This document shows positions 53,265-62,367 of a stretch of 64,000 nucleotides of DNA, one piece after another (the first letter of the stretch is position 1; every line of letters begins with the position of its first letter). The translations under genes and the position numbers were made by a program. The notes under the pieces are model-generated. The model did not search any database. It was not told the origin of the DNA and worked only from the letters and a program-made list of their open reading frames with translations. This stretch comes from Pseudarthrobacter sp. MM222 (GTDB lineage Bacteria; Actinomycetota; Actinomycetes; Actinomycetales; Micrococcaceae), in contig NZ_OX352321.1 in NCBI RefSeq assembly GCF_947090775.1, positions 2,480,001-2,544,000 on the forward strand. The letters are read 5' to 3'.

Positions 53265-54944
53265 ATGACACAACCCCGACACCTGAGGTCCGCCCGCATT
53301 GCAGCGGCCGGACTGGCGGTAGGCGCAATGCTGCTGACCGGCTGCGCTGCCACCGTCAACAAGTCAGGCACAAGCTCCTCGACTTCGGACAACACGAACG
53401 CCATGCTCACCATCCCACGGGAAGACATGAGCACCTTCGACCGCAACTTCAATCCCTTTGCGCCCGCGGTGAATCCCATGGTCAACCAGGCGATCTACGA
53501 ACCCCTGTTGGTCTTCAACCCGGCCAAGGGAGACACGACGCCGTGGCTCGCCACCGAATGGAAGACTGCTGCTGACGGCAAATCCATCACCTTCACCCTG
53601 CGCGACGGCGTGAAGTGGTCCGATGGCAAGCCACTCGTGGCCGACGACGTCGCCTACACCTTCGAACTCCAGAAGAAGCTCAAGGGCGGCTACGAGTACC
53701 TCGTCGGTGCCACCGCCGAGGGAACCAACAAGGTGACCTTCACCTTCAACAAGCCATGGTCTCCGGCGCTCTACGAAGTGGGCCAGCTACCCATTCTGCC
53801 CAAGCACATCTGGTCTGCGATCGCCGACCCGGCGAAGGACGCCAACGCCACGCCCGTGGGCACAGGACCTTACACGGAGGTCGATTCCTTCCAGGCTCAG
53901 TCCTACGCACTCAAGAAAAACCCCAACTACTGGCAGCCGGAAAAACAGAAGATTGCTGGCATCAAGATGCTTGCAATGTCCGGCAACGACGCAGCCAATC
54001 TGGCCAGCGTCAACGGGGATGTCGACTGGTCCACCCAGTTCATCCCAAACATCGAGAAGACCTTCATCTCCAAAGATAAGGAGCACCGCCACTACTGGTT
54101 CCCACCCACGGGTGCCATGATCAATTGGCAGCTCAACACCACCAAGGCTCCGTTTAACGACCCAAAGGTGCGCAAGGCGCTCAGCATGGCCGTGGACCGC
54201 GACCAAGTGACCAAGATCGGGATGAGCGGCTACGCCCAGCCCGCCGACTGCACCGGCCTTTCCGGCAACTACGAGAAGTGGAAGAACCCGGCCGTCAAGG
54301 ACAACTGCAGCTGGACCAAGCTCAACGTGGACGAAGCCAACAAAGTCTTGGACGAAGCCGGCTACCCCAAGGGGGCCGACGGCAAGCGCACCTTGAAGGA
54401 TGGAACGCCTTTCGAGTTCAAGATCTCCGTGGGCGCCAGCTCCTCCGACTGGCTGTCCGTAGCCAACGTGATCTCACAGAACCTCCAAGCAGTGGGAGTC
54501 ACGGCCAAGGTGGACTCTCCGGACTGGGCCTCCGTGGTGGCCGGATACGAACAGGGCACGTTTGACTCCGGCATTGTCTGGAGCGCCAACGATCCCAGCC
54601 CGTTCAAGTACTTCAACAATGCCATGGGCAGCGCCACAGTGAAGCCGGTCGGCACCAAGACGTTCGACAATTACCACCGCTTTGGTGCCCCCAAAGCCGA
54701 TGCGCTCCTGCAGGATTTCGTTGCCGCCGGCGATGAAGGCAAACAGAAGGACGTCGCGTTCAAGCTCCAGGAAGAATACAACGACGCCGCCCCGCTGGTG
54801 CCGCTGTTCTCAGGACCTGAATGGGGCGACTACACGGACGTCCACTTCACGGGATGGCCGTCGCAGGACAACCCTTATGCCACACTTTCCGATCGTTCTC
54901 CTACCACGGTGCTGATTCTCACCACTTTGGAACCGCGCAAGTAA
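53265..54944 (+). CDS. ABC transporter substrate-binding lipoprotein (peptide/oligosaccharide family 5)
   Basis: 559 residues. A lipoprotein signal (LAVGAMLLTGCAA) has the acylated Cys near residue 26. The SBP_bac_5 fold is recognisable in AIYEPLLVFNPAKGDTTPWL, then TFTLRDGVKWSDGKPLVADD and VRKALSMAVDRDQVTKIGMS. Family members bind oligopeptides, but many bind oligosaccharides. Since the operon ends with two cytoplasmic fructosidases, an oligofructoside is the likely ligand. The gene is separated from the permease gene by two hairpins. Confidence 0.92.
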   Translation: MTQPRHLRSARIAAAGLAVGAMLLTGCAATVNKSGTSSSTSDNTNAMLTIPREDMSTFDRNFNPFAPAVNPMVNQAIYEPLLVFNPAKGDTTPWLATEWKTAADGKSITFTLRDGVKWSDGKPLVADDVAYTFELQKKLKGGYEYLVGATAEGTNKVTFTFNKPWSPALYEVGQLPILPKHIWSAIADPAKDANATPVGTGPYTEVDSFQAQSYALKKNPNYWQPEKQKIAGIKMLAMSGNDAANLASVNGDVDWSTQFIPNIEKTFISKDKEHRHYWFPPTGAMINWQLNTTKAPFNDPKVRKALSMAVDRDQVTKIGMSGYAQPADCTGLSGNYEKWKNPAVKDNCSWTKLNVDEANKVLDEAGYPKGADGKRTLKDGTPFEFKISVGASSSDWLSVANVISQNLQAVGVTAKVDSPDWASVVAGYEQGTFDSGIVWSANDPSPFKYFNNAMGSATVKPVGTKTFDNYHRFGAPKADALLQDFVAAGDEGKQKDVAFKLQEEYNDAAPLVPLFSGPEWGDYTDVHFTGWPSQDNPYATLSDRSPTTVLILTTLEPRK

Positions 54945-54947
54945 CAG

Positions 54948-55009
54948 CTGGGCCCCGCAGGCCCAGCAGCCCGGCATGCCCGGCGCCGGATCACCGCGCC
55001 GGGCATGCC
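54948..55009 (+). promoter_or_regulatory. Two intercistronic hairpins between SBP and permease genes
   Basis: The first hairpin is CTGGGCC-CCGCA-GGCCCAG (54948-54966). The second has perfect 14-base arms, GGCATGCCCGGCGC and GCGCCGGGCATGCC (54973-55009), with a 9-base loop. Such structures after an SBP gene usually reduce read-through or protect the upstream mRNA, giving more binding protein than permease. Confidence 0.75.
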
Positions 55010-55049
55010 GCCCCCTCCCCATTACCGCAATACCTGAATGGAGGAAACC

Positions 55050-56027
55050 GTGCGCTTTATCCTGCGCCGCCTGGGTTTCTACCTGATCGCCTTCTGGGCG
55101 TCCATCACCTTGAACTTCCTACTGCCGCGCTTCATGCCCGGGGACCCCGTCTCCCGCATGTTCGCCCGTACCCAGGGCAAGATGCAGCCCGAACAGATCG
55201 ACGCACTGCGTAAGTTGCTCGGTGTGGACGACCGTCCCATCTGGGAGCAGTACATCGACTATCTGCACAACGTGTTCACCGGCCAGATGGGCGTCTCGAT
55301 TTCCCGTTTCCCCACACCGGTCACGGAGGTCATCGCCGCCCAGATCGGCTGGACCCTCCTGCTCGGCGGCACCGCACTGGTGATAGCCGCCCTCGTGGGC
55401 AACTTGCTCGGCATCCTGGCCGCGTGGCGGCGGGGCGGCGTGATCGATTCGGCGCTGCCGCCGGTGCTGGTGTTCATCGGTTCCTTCCCTTATTTCTGGC
55501 TAGCTATGGGCGCGCTGTACCTGTTTGGCGTGGTGCTGGGCTGGTTCCCCATCCGCCACGCGTTCACGGCCGGTTTGGAGCCCGCGTTTACCTGGGAGTT
55601 CATCGGCGACGTCGGTGCGCACCTTGTACTCCCGGCGTTGACGATCGTGCTGGTCTCCATCGGCGGGTGGATGCTGGGCATGCGGAACACGATGATCGCC
55701 ACGAACTCCGAGGACTACATCACCATGGCTGAAGCCAAGGGTCTCCGGCCGGGCCGCATCATGCTCCGCTATGCAGCGCGGAACGCCATGCTCCCGTCGG
55801 TCACGAGCTTCGGCATGGGGCTGGGCTTCGTGGTGGGTGGTGCGCTGCTCACCGAGGTGGTGTTCGCGTACCCCGGCGTCGGCTACCAGCTCCTCAACGC
55901 CGTCCAAGGCCTCGACTACCCGCTTATGCAGGGCCTGTTCCTGACCATCACCGCCGCCGTGCTGCTGGCGAACTTCCTGGTGGACATCCTCTACGTCCGC
56001 CTCGACCCGCGCGTGCGCAGCAACTGA
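55050..56027 (+). CDS. ABC transporter permease, DppB/OppB type
   Basis: 325 residues from GTG 55050, chosen because the ideal GGAGG lies inside the alternative ATG 55038 start. Six membrane segments are present, with the N-terminal FILRRLGFYLIAFWASITLN typical of DppB. The EAA loop is EDYITMAEAKGLRPGRIMLR near residue 215, followed by YAARNAMLPSVTSFGMGLGF. It forms the channel with the next gene product. Confidence 0.93.
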   Translation: MRFILRRLGFYLIAFWASITLNFLLPRFMPGDPVSRMFARTQGKMQPEQIDALRKLLGVDDRPIWEQYIDYLHNVFTGQMGVSISRFPTPVTEVIAAQIGWTLLLGGTALVIAALVGNLLGILAAWRRGGVIDSALPPVLVFIGSFPYFWLAMGALYLFGVVLGWFPIRHAFTAGLEPAFTWEFIGDVGAHLVLPALTIVLVSIGGWMLGMRNTMIATNSEDYITMAEAKGLRPGRIMLRYAARNAMLPSVTSFGMGLGFVVGGALLTEVVFAYPGVGYQLLNAVQGLDYPLMQGLFLTITAAVLLANFLVDILYVRLDPRVRSN

Positions 56028-56037
56028 GGGACCCATC

Positions 56038-56973
56038 ATGACAACCGCAATTCTGAAGCAGCCCACTGAGCCCACTGAGCGCACAGCTGCCCGCAAGCCC
56101 AACCGCAGTTTCGTCCACGGACTTAGCACCAACAAGAAGGCCCTGCTGGGCATGACCGTGATGCTCGTGTTCATCGCGCTTGCGTTGCTGGCCCCCGTGG
56201 TGTTCCCCGGAGATCCGTCGCGGATCACCGCGATGGCCTCGCTGGAACCGTCTCCCGAGCACTGGCTCGGCACCACGGCCAAAGGTCAGGACGTGCTTGC
56301 CCTGACTGTCCACGGCTCCCGCAGTTCCCTGTTCGTCGGGTTGACTGTGGGCTTCGCATCCACCTTTATCGGCATTTTGGTGGGCCTGGCCTCGGCGTAC
56401 TTTGGCAAGTTCATTGACGAAGCACTGTCCCTGGTGACCAACGTCTTCCTGCTCCTGCCCGGACTGCCGCTCCTTGTCATCCTGGCCGCGTTCCTGCCGC
56501 CGGGCCTGGGCACCGTGATCCTTGTCCTCGTGGTCACCGGCTGGGCCGGTTCGGCACGTGTCTTGCGCTCCCAGGCGCTGTCCATCCGATCAAAAGACTT
56601 TGTGGCCGCGGCCGTGGTGTCCGGCGAACGGGCGGGCCGGATCATGTTCCGCGAGATCCTGCCGAACATGGCCTCGATCGTCATGGGTACCCTGCTGGCC
56701 TGCGTGATCTACGGCATCGGCGCCCAGGCAGGCCTGGAGTTCCTTGGCCTGGGTGACGTCAGCACCGTCTCGTGGGGCAACAACCTCTTCTGGGCCGGCA
56801 ACGAGGGCGCCCTACTGACCGGCAGCTGGTGGGTCTTTGTTCCCTCGGGTGTCTGCATCGCGCTGGTCGCGTTCGCGCTGGCCCTCATCAACTACGCCGT
56901 GGACGAGGTCACTAATCCGCGGCTGCGGAAGATCAAAACCCCAAAAATTACCGAAAGGAGCGCCGCCAAATGA
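56038..56973 (+). CDS. ABC transporter permease, DppC/OppC type
   Basis: 311 residues. The N-terminal cytoplasmic part and first segment (KALLGMTVMLVFIALALLAP) are followed by HWLGTTAKGQDVLALTVHGS, the standard DppC signature (H-x-x-G-T-D-x-x-G-x-D). The EAA loop is SKDFVAAAVVSGERAGRIMF near 182. It overlaps the first ATPase gene by 4 bases. Confidence 0.93.
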   Translation: MTTAILKQPTEPTERTAARKPNRSFVHGLSTNKKALLGMTVMLVFIALALLAPVVFPGDPSRITAMASLEPSPEHWLGTTAKGQDVLALTVHGSRSSLFVGLTVGFASTFIGILVGLASAYFGKFIDEALSLVTNVFLLLPGLPLLVILAAFLPPGLGTVILVLVVTGWAGSARVLRSQALSIRSKDFVAAAVVSGERAGRIMFREILPNMASIVMGTLLACVIYGIGAQAGLEFLGLGDVSTVSWGNNLFWAGNEGALLTGSWWVFVPSGVCIALVAFALALINYAVDEVTNPRLRKIKTPKITERSAAK

Positions 56974-57932
56974 CAGTCTCCCAAGTTTCCTTCGGCTCCC
57001 ACGAGCCCGTCCTGGAGGTCAAGAACCTCACCGTCAAGTACATCGGCGACACCCGCTCCACCACCGCCGTCGACCGTGTTTCCTTCAGCATCGGCACCGG
57101 TGAGGTGTTCGGGCTGGCGGGCGAGTCCGGCTGTGGGAAGTCCACCATAGCCAACTCGATCATGCGGCTCCTGAAGGATCCCGCGAAGATCGCCGGCGGC
57201 AGCATCTCCTTCGGCGGCAAGGACGTCCTGGCCATGAGCCCGGAGGAGCTGCGGCGCTTCCGCTGGCAGGACGTGGCCATGGTGTTCCAGTCGGCCATGA
57301 ACTCGCTCAACCCGGTGCTGACCATCGGCGAGCAGATCGTGGATATTTTCACCACTCATGCGGGCTACTCGCGCAAGGAATCGCTGCGGCGTGCCGGTGA
57401 GTTGCTCGAATTGGTGAGGATCGACCCCGCACGCCTCAAGTCCTACCCGCACCAGCTCTCGGGCGGCATGCGGCAGCGCGCCGTGATCGCCATGGCCGTG
57501 GCGCTCAAGCCGTCCCTGTTGATCCTCGACGAACCCACCACCGCGCTGGACGTGGTGGTGCAGCAGGAAATCATGGCCCAAATCAAGGAACTCCAACGCG
57601 AACTGGGGTTCTCCGTCCTCTTCATCACCCACGACATGTCCCTCATGGTGGAGCTCTCGCACCGCATGGCCGTGATGTACGGAGGCCGGATCGTGGAGAC
57701 CGCGAAAGCCCAGGACGTCTACGCCAACCCCCGCCACCCCTACACTCAGGCGCTGATGGGTGCGTTCCCGCCGCTCACCGGTCCGCGGGTTCCGCTGACC
57801 GGACTGCCCGACGGCGTGAAGTTCCGGAACATCCCGGACCTCACCGAAGCAGCACCCGGCCATTTCGTGGCACCTGTCAGTGCCGACGCTTCAGCGGCTG
57901 ACACCGCCATCATGGAAGGAGCCGCACGATGA
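56970..57932 (+). CDS. ABC transporter ATP-binding protein, DppD/OppD type
   Basis: 320 residues. Walker A is GESGCGKST (about 50), the signature is LSGGMRQR (about 165), and Walker B is LLILDEPTTALD (about 185), with the switch His in FITHDMS. The C-terminal oligopeptide-transporter extension (HPYTQALMGAFPPLTGPRVP) is present, though the usual Cys cluster is not seen. It overlaps both neighbours by 4 bases. Confidence 0.95.
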   Translation: MTVSQVSFGSHEPVLEVKNLTVKYIGDTRSTTAVDRVSFSIGTGEVFGLAGESGCGKSTIANSIMRLLKDPAKIAGGSISFGGKDVLAMSPEELRRFRWQDVAMVFQSAMNSLNPVLTIGEQIVDIFTTHAGYSRKESLRRAGELLELVRIDPARLKSYPHQLSGGMRQRAVIAMAVALKPSLLILDEPTTALDVVVQQEIMAQIKELQRELGFSVLFITHDMSLMVELSHRMAVMYGGRIVETAKAQDVYANPRHPYTQALMGAFPPLTGPRVPLTGLPDGVKFRNIPDLTEAAPGHFVAPVSADASAADTAIMEGAAR

Positions 57933-58996
57933 GCCACGCTGTACTGTCATCCCAGCGCCCCGCCGCCGACACCGAAGCTCCAGCCCTCGAGGTCCGCGGA
58001 CTAGGAAAGTCTTTCCCTATAGGTGGTTTGTTCTCCCGGGAGTCCGTCCGGGCCCTGCACGGCGTGGACCTGACCATTGGCCGCGGCGAAATCGTGGCGC
58101 TCGTGGGAGAGTCCGGGTCGGGTAAGAGCACCCTGGCCCGCTGCGTTGCCCGGCTGGAAAAGCCGAGCTCCGGCGAGATCCTGATCGACGGCGTCGACGT
58201 CCTCAAGCGAGACCGCTTCCAAGCATCGCGGGCCTTCCGCTCCCAACTGCAGATGGTCTTCCAGGATCCCTTCGGCTCGCTGAATCCTGCCCACAGAGTG
58301 GAGCACTTCCTGCGGAGGTCGCTAGCGATCCATCGGAAGGGCGGCAGCTCCGAGACAGAGACGCAGCAGCGACTCGAGGAGCTCATGACCACCGTGGGCC
58401 TGCAGGCCGACATGCTGAACTCCTACCCGCACGAGCTCTCCGGCGGGCAGCGCCAACGAGTCGCGATTGCCCGGGCCCTTGCCGTGGAACCACGGGTCAT
58501 CCTCGCCGACGAACCCACGTCCATGCTGGATGTTTCGGTCCGGATCGGCGTGCTGAACCTGATGCGGAAGCTCCGCGATGAGCAGGGAATCTCCATGCTC
58601 TACATCACACACGACCTCGCCTCGGCCCGATACCTGGCGGACCGGACGGCGGTCATGTTCGCGGGAGAGCTCGTTGAAGAGGGCGAGTCCTTGGATCTCC
58701 TGGCCAACCCGGCCCACCCGTACACGCAGCTGCTGGTCTCGGCCGTCCCGGATCCGGCCCGGGCGGGCTCCTACGATCCCGTCCGCCGGGCAGAGCTGCG
58801 CCAGGCTGTGATGGCTTCGACCAGCTGCGCTTTCGACGGCGACCCAAACCGCTGCTCGGCCGAGGAACCCGTCCGCCACCGCGTGGGCGACCCCGAAAAC
58901 CGCCACTGGGTGCGCTGCCACCTTTACCGCCCGCAGGCTGGAGCCGGCGGCCACGCGCTGGCAACTGAACCTACGGACAACAAGGCCTCCGTATGA
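57929..58996 (+). CDS. ABC transporter ATP-binding protein, DppF/OppF type
   Basis: 355 residues. Walker A is GESGSGKST (about 62), the Q-loop region QMVFQDPFGSLNPAHRVEHF, the signature LSGGQRQR (about 170), and Walker B VILADEPTSMLDVSVR (about 192). The C-terminal oligopeptide-transporter domain carries Cys in TSCAFDGDPNRCSAEEP and WVRCHLYR. It overlaps the GH32 gene start by 4 bases, so transporter and hydrolase are translationally coupled. Confidence 0.95.
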   Translation: MSHAVLSSQRPAADTEAPALEVRGLGKSFPIGGLFSRESVRALHGVDLTIGRGEIVALVGESGSGKSTLARCVARLEKPSSGEILIDGVDVLKRDRFQASRAFRSQLQMVFQDPFGSLNPAHRVEHFLRRSLAIHRKGGSSETETQQRLEELMTTVGLQADMLNSYPHELSGGQRQRVAIARALAVEPRVILADEPTSMLDVSVRIGVLNLMRKLRDEQGISMLYITHDLASARYLADRTAVMFAGELVEEGESLDLLANPAHPYTQLLVSAVPDPARAGSYDPVRRAELRQAVMASTSCAFDGDPNRCSAEEPVRHRVGDPENRHWVRCHLYRPQAGAGGHALATEPTDNKASV

Positions 58997-60552
58997 CTGA
59001 ATCGACGCACCCGCTCGGCACCGTTCCCCAGGACGAACTGATTGCCCGCGCCGATGCGGACCCCCTTCGGCCGCGCTTCCATTTCGTGTCCCCGGCCGGT
59101 TGGCTGAACGACCCCAACGGCGTGAGCCAATGGAACGGCACCTACCACCTCTTCTACCAGTACAACCCCGAAGGCGCCTTCCACCACCGCATCCAGTGGG
59201 GCCACGCGACCAGCACCGACCTCGTCCACTGGACGGACCAGCCGGTGGCGCTGGAACCTTCCGCAGGTCCGGACGCCGACGGCTGCTGGTCGGGGGTGTT
59301 GGTGAACGACGGCGGCACGCCCACCTTGGTGTACTCGGGACGGCTAGGCGAGCAGGAGTTGCCCTGCGTTGCCGTGGGATCCGCAGACCTGCTGAGCTGG
59401 AGCAAATTGCCTCAGAACCCGGTCATCGCAGCCCCGCCGGCCGGGGTGGACATCACGGCGTATCGCGATCACTGCGTGTGGCGCGAGGGTTCCACCTGGC
59501 GGCAGTTGGTAGGTTCGGGCATTCGTGGGCGCGGCGGCACGGCGTTCCTGTACGAGTCGGAGGATCTGCGCGCCTGGGAATACGTCGGGCCCCTGTTCAT
59601 CGGCGACGCCTCACTGGGCGATCCTGCCGATTCCGACTGGACCGGGACCATGTGGGAATGCGTGGACCTGTTCCGGGCAGGCGAAGGCTCGTTGGGTACG
59701 GTTCCCACTTCTGGTGACACGCCCGACGTGTTGGTCTTTTCCGCATGGGACAACGGCGACACCCGCCACCCGCTGTACTGGACCGGGCGCTACTCGGAAA
59801 ACTCCTTCGAGCCCGCCGGGCTGCATCGGCTCGACTACGGCGGACGGTTCTTCTATGCGCCGCAGTCATTCCAGGATGAGTCCGGCCGACGCATCATGTT
59901 TGGTTGGCTCCAGGAGGGGCGCAGCGACGCCGCGATGGTTGAGGCCGGGTGGTCGGGCGTCATGAGTTTGCCGCGCGTCACCACCCTGGCCGACGACGGA
60001 ACCCTCCGTTTCGCACCCGTGCCCGAAATCGAGAAGCTACGCCGGGACCATGTGGGCCTGCCCGGACAGCAGCTGGTGGGTACCGGGGCACCTGCGGCTA
60101 CCGGGGTGTCCGGCAGCCAATTGGACCTCGAACTGGACGTGCAGCTCGAGCCTGGTGCTGTGCTGCGACTGGGCTTGCTGGGATCGGCTGACCGTGGCGT
60201 CTCCGGCAAACCCAAGGAGGAAACAGTGATCGAGCTGCGCCGGACCACGGAAGGCGACGGCCAAGGCACACTCCGCCTCGACCGGACTCAGAGCAGCCTC
60301 GATCCGACCGTTGATGTCGACGACAAGTCTGGACCGCTCCCGATGCCCGACGGCCGGGTGCACCTGCGCGTCCTGGTGGACCGATCCGCCGTCGAAATTT
60401 TTGCCAACGGTAAGCCGCTCACCGCCCGCGTTTACCCGACCCTGGCCGGTGAGCACGTGAGCCTAGCCGCCGAGGGTACCGTGAGGCTGCTCTCCTTCGA
60501 TGCCTGGACCATGGCTGAGATCTTTGGAGGAGCCCGGAACCTCTTCCCCTAA
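58993..60552 (+). CDS. GH32 beta-fructofuranosidase, cytoplasmic (first copy)
   Basis: 519 residues, no signal peptide. The three GH32 acidic motifs are present: WLNDPNG with the nucleophile Asp at about residue 40, the RD motif in ITAYRDHCVW (about 160) and the acid/base E-C motif in MWECVDLF (about 219). HLFYQYNPEGAFHHRIQWGH is also typical. The C-terminal beta-sandwich has LRVLVDRSAVEIFANGKPLT. It releases fructose from imported sucrose-like or fructo-oligosaccharide substrates. The RDP motif reads R-D-H, a variation worth noting. Confidence 0.93.
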   Translation: MTESTHPLGTVPQDELIARADADPLRPRFHFVSPAGWLNDPNGVSQWNGTYHLFYQYNPEGAFHHRIQWGHATSTDLVHWTDQPVALEPSAGPDADGCWSGVLVNDGGTPTLVYSGRLGEQELPCVAVGSADLLSWSKLPQNPVIAAPPAGVDITAYRDHCVWREGSTWRQLVGSGIRGRGGTAFLYESEDLRAWEYVGPLFIGDASLGDPADSDWTGTMWECVDLFRAGEGSLGTVPTSGDTPDVLVFSAWDNGDTRHPLYWTGRYSENSFEPAGLHRLDYGGRFFYAPQSFQDESGRRIMFGWLQEGRSDAAMVEAGWSGVMSLPRVTTLADDGTLRFAPVPEIEKLRRDHVGLPGQQLVGTGAPAATGVSGSQLDLELDVQLEPGAVLRLGLLGSADRGVSGKPKEETVIELRRTTEGDGQGTLRLDRTQSSLDPTVDVDDKSGPLPMPDGRVHLRVLVDRSAVEIFANGKPLTARVYPTLAGEHVSLAAEGTVRLLSFDAWTMAEIFGGARNLFP

Positions 60553-60694
60553 CTCAGTCCGACCTCTCCCGCCTTTGGAGTCAACTGCTAACACCAGCAT
60601 CCGTCCAGCCGCCGAACAGCGCCCGCGCCGGTCGCCGGCTCGATGGCCGCCCCACCCTTCCTCAGGAAGACGAAATGAAACGAGACTTTGATTC

Positions 60695-62188
60695 ATGACC
60701 GCGGTAACCACGCCCACACGTGAGGCTTTCCGGCCGGCGATGCACTACGCCAGCAAGGACACCTGGCTCAATGACCCCAACGGCCTCATCTACTACGAGG
60801 GTAGCTACCACCTCTACTACCAGAACAACCCCTTCGGGAATGTCTGGGGAAACATGTCCTGGGGGCACGCCACCTCCACGAACCTCATCACGTGGACAGA
60901 ACAACCCGTCGCCATTGCCTGCGACGAAAACGAGGACATCTTCTCCGGCAGCGTCGTCTACGACCAGCACAACAGCAGCGGACTCGGCGACGGAACTGCT
61001 GCACCCCTGGTCGCGATCTACACAAGTGCCTACAAGGAGAACTCACAGCACGCCGGGATCCAGGCGCAGTCACTGGCCTGGAGCACCGACGGCGGCTACA
61101 CCTGGTCCAAATACCACGGCAACCCCGTCTTGAGCAGGGACTCGGCCGAGTTCCGGGACCCGAAGGTCTTCTGGTACGACGGCGCTTCCGGATCCTACTG
61201 GGTCATGGTCGCTGTCGAGGCACTGGATTTCACCGTCGTGATGTACCGCTCCGATGACCTCAAGAGCTGGGACTACCTCAGCAGTTTCGGGCCCGCCAAC
61301 GCCACCGGCGGAGTCTGGGAATGTCCTGACCTGTTCCCGCTTCCACTTGACGGGAACGAGGACCTGATCAGATGGGTCCTGACCGTTAACCTCAATCCCG
61401 GCGGGCCAAACGGAGGATCTGCGGGACAGTACTTCGTTGGCGAATTCGACGGCGAGACGTTCAGGTCCGAAACCACGGTCACTGAAGGCGACCAGGATCC
61501 GGCGCGCCTGACCGAGTATCACTGGCTCGACTGGGGCCGGGATTACTACGCTGCCGTTTCCTTCAGCAACGTTCCGGACGGCCGCCGGCTCATGATGGCC
61601 TGGATGAACAACTGGCAGTACGGCAACGACATTCCAACCTCCCCGTGGCGAAGCCCCATGTCGCTTGTACGCGAGGTCTCGCTGGTCACCTCTGAAGGGG
61701 CACCGCACCTCACCCAGCAGGCAGTGATTGACCCCGCAGCGTTTTCCCGCACAGTTGCCTACACAGAGCTCGACGTCGATGGCATCCGTTCCGTGGCAGG
61801 CGGGGACGCCGTGCAACTCATCGAGGTAACGTTTATGCCCGGTTCCGCAGATGAATTTGGCCTCGTGGTCCGCGGCAACGGCAACGAAGGTACAAGGATC
61901 GGCATCTGTCCGGGTGACGGCAGACTGCTCGTGGATCGAACGGTCTCGGGCAACACGGCGTTCCACAGCGCCTTTGCATCGATCGACACCGCGCCCCTGC
62001 GTGCCGTGGATGGAGCGTATAACCTGCGTATTTTCGTTGATCACTGCTCTGTGGAGATCTTCGCCCAAGACGGAGAGGTCACCCTCACCGAACTGATCTT
62101 CCCAGACCCCTCCAGCACCGGCGTGTCGCTGTACACCACCGGAGGAACCGCAAAGGTCGCTTCGCTCAGGCTGACCACCCTCGCCTGA
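60695..62188 (+). CDS. GH32 fructosidase, cytoplasmic (second copy, levanase/inulinase-like)
   Basis: 497 residues, no signal peptide. WLNDPNG has the nucleophile at about residue 27, EFRDPKVFWY (about 152) carries the canonical RDP, and WECPDLFPL (about 210) the acid/base Glu. YYQNNPFGNVWGNMSWGHAT and WSTDGGYTWSKYHGNPVL resemble exo-levanase/inulinase enzymes, whereas the first copy resembles invertases. The two are only distantly similar, so they are not a recent duplication. The gap from the first GH32 gene is 142 bases, and the ATG has no good ribosome site directly ahead. Confidence 0.92.
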   Translation: MTAVTTPTREAFRPAMHYASKDTWLNDPNGLIYYEGSYHLYYQNNPFGNVWGNMSWGHATSTNLITWTEQPVAIACDENEDIFSGSVVYDQHNSSGLGDGTAAPLVAIYTSAYKENSQHAGIQAQSLAWSTDGGYTWSKYHGNPVLSRDSAEFRDPKVFWYDGASGSYWVMVAVEALDFTVVMYRSDDLKSWDYLSSFGPANATGGVWECPDLFPLPLDGNEDLIRWVLTVNLNPGGPNGGSAGQYFVGEFDGETFRSETTVTEGDQDPARLTEYHWLDWGRDYYAAVSFSNVPDGRRLMMAWMNNWQYGNDIPTSPWRSPMSLVREVSLVTSEGAPHLTQQAVIDPAAFSRTVAYTELDVDGIRSVAGGDAVQLIEVTFMPGSADEFGLVVRGNGNEGTRIGICPGDGRLLVDRTVSGNTAFHSAFASIDTAPLRAVDGAYNLRIFVDHCSVEIFAQDGEVTLTELIFPDPSSTGVSLYTTGGTAKVASLRLTTLA

Positions 62189-62267
62189 CCATGGCTACGC
62201 AACCGCCGGATGGATTCAGACCCACCCAATCAACGCGACGGGTGGACGACGGCGGCCCAGCTTGCCT

Positions 62268-62303
62268 GCCAGGGGACTCGCCTGAAATAGAGAGTCCCCT
62301 GGC
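62268..62303 (+). terminator. Hairpin terminator after the fructan operon
   Basis: GCCAGGGGACTC (62268-62279) pairs perfectly with GAGTCCCCTGGC (62292-62303) around a 12-base loop. It lies 80 bases after the second GH32 stop. There is no T-run, as usual in this genome. Confidence 0.75.
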
Positions 62304-62335
62304 GCGCGTGGGTTTGAACGCCTTGCCGCTGCCCT

Positions 62336-62367
62336 GCAGTCACTACCGCCGCGGCGGTAGTGACTGC
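62336..62367. repeat. Perfect 32-bp palindrome adjoining the second IstB remnant
   Basis: GCAGTCACTACCGCCG is followed directly by its exact reverse complement, with no spacer. It overlaps the first readable codons of the IstB remnant. It could be a second terminator, a protein-binding dyad or the scar of an inverted insertion. Confidence 0.85.
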
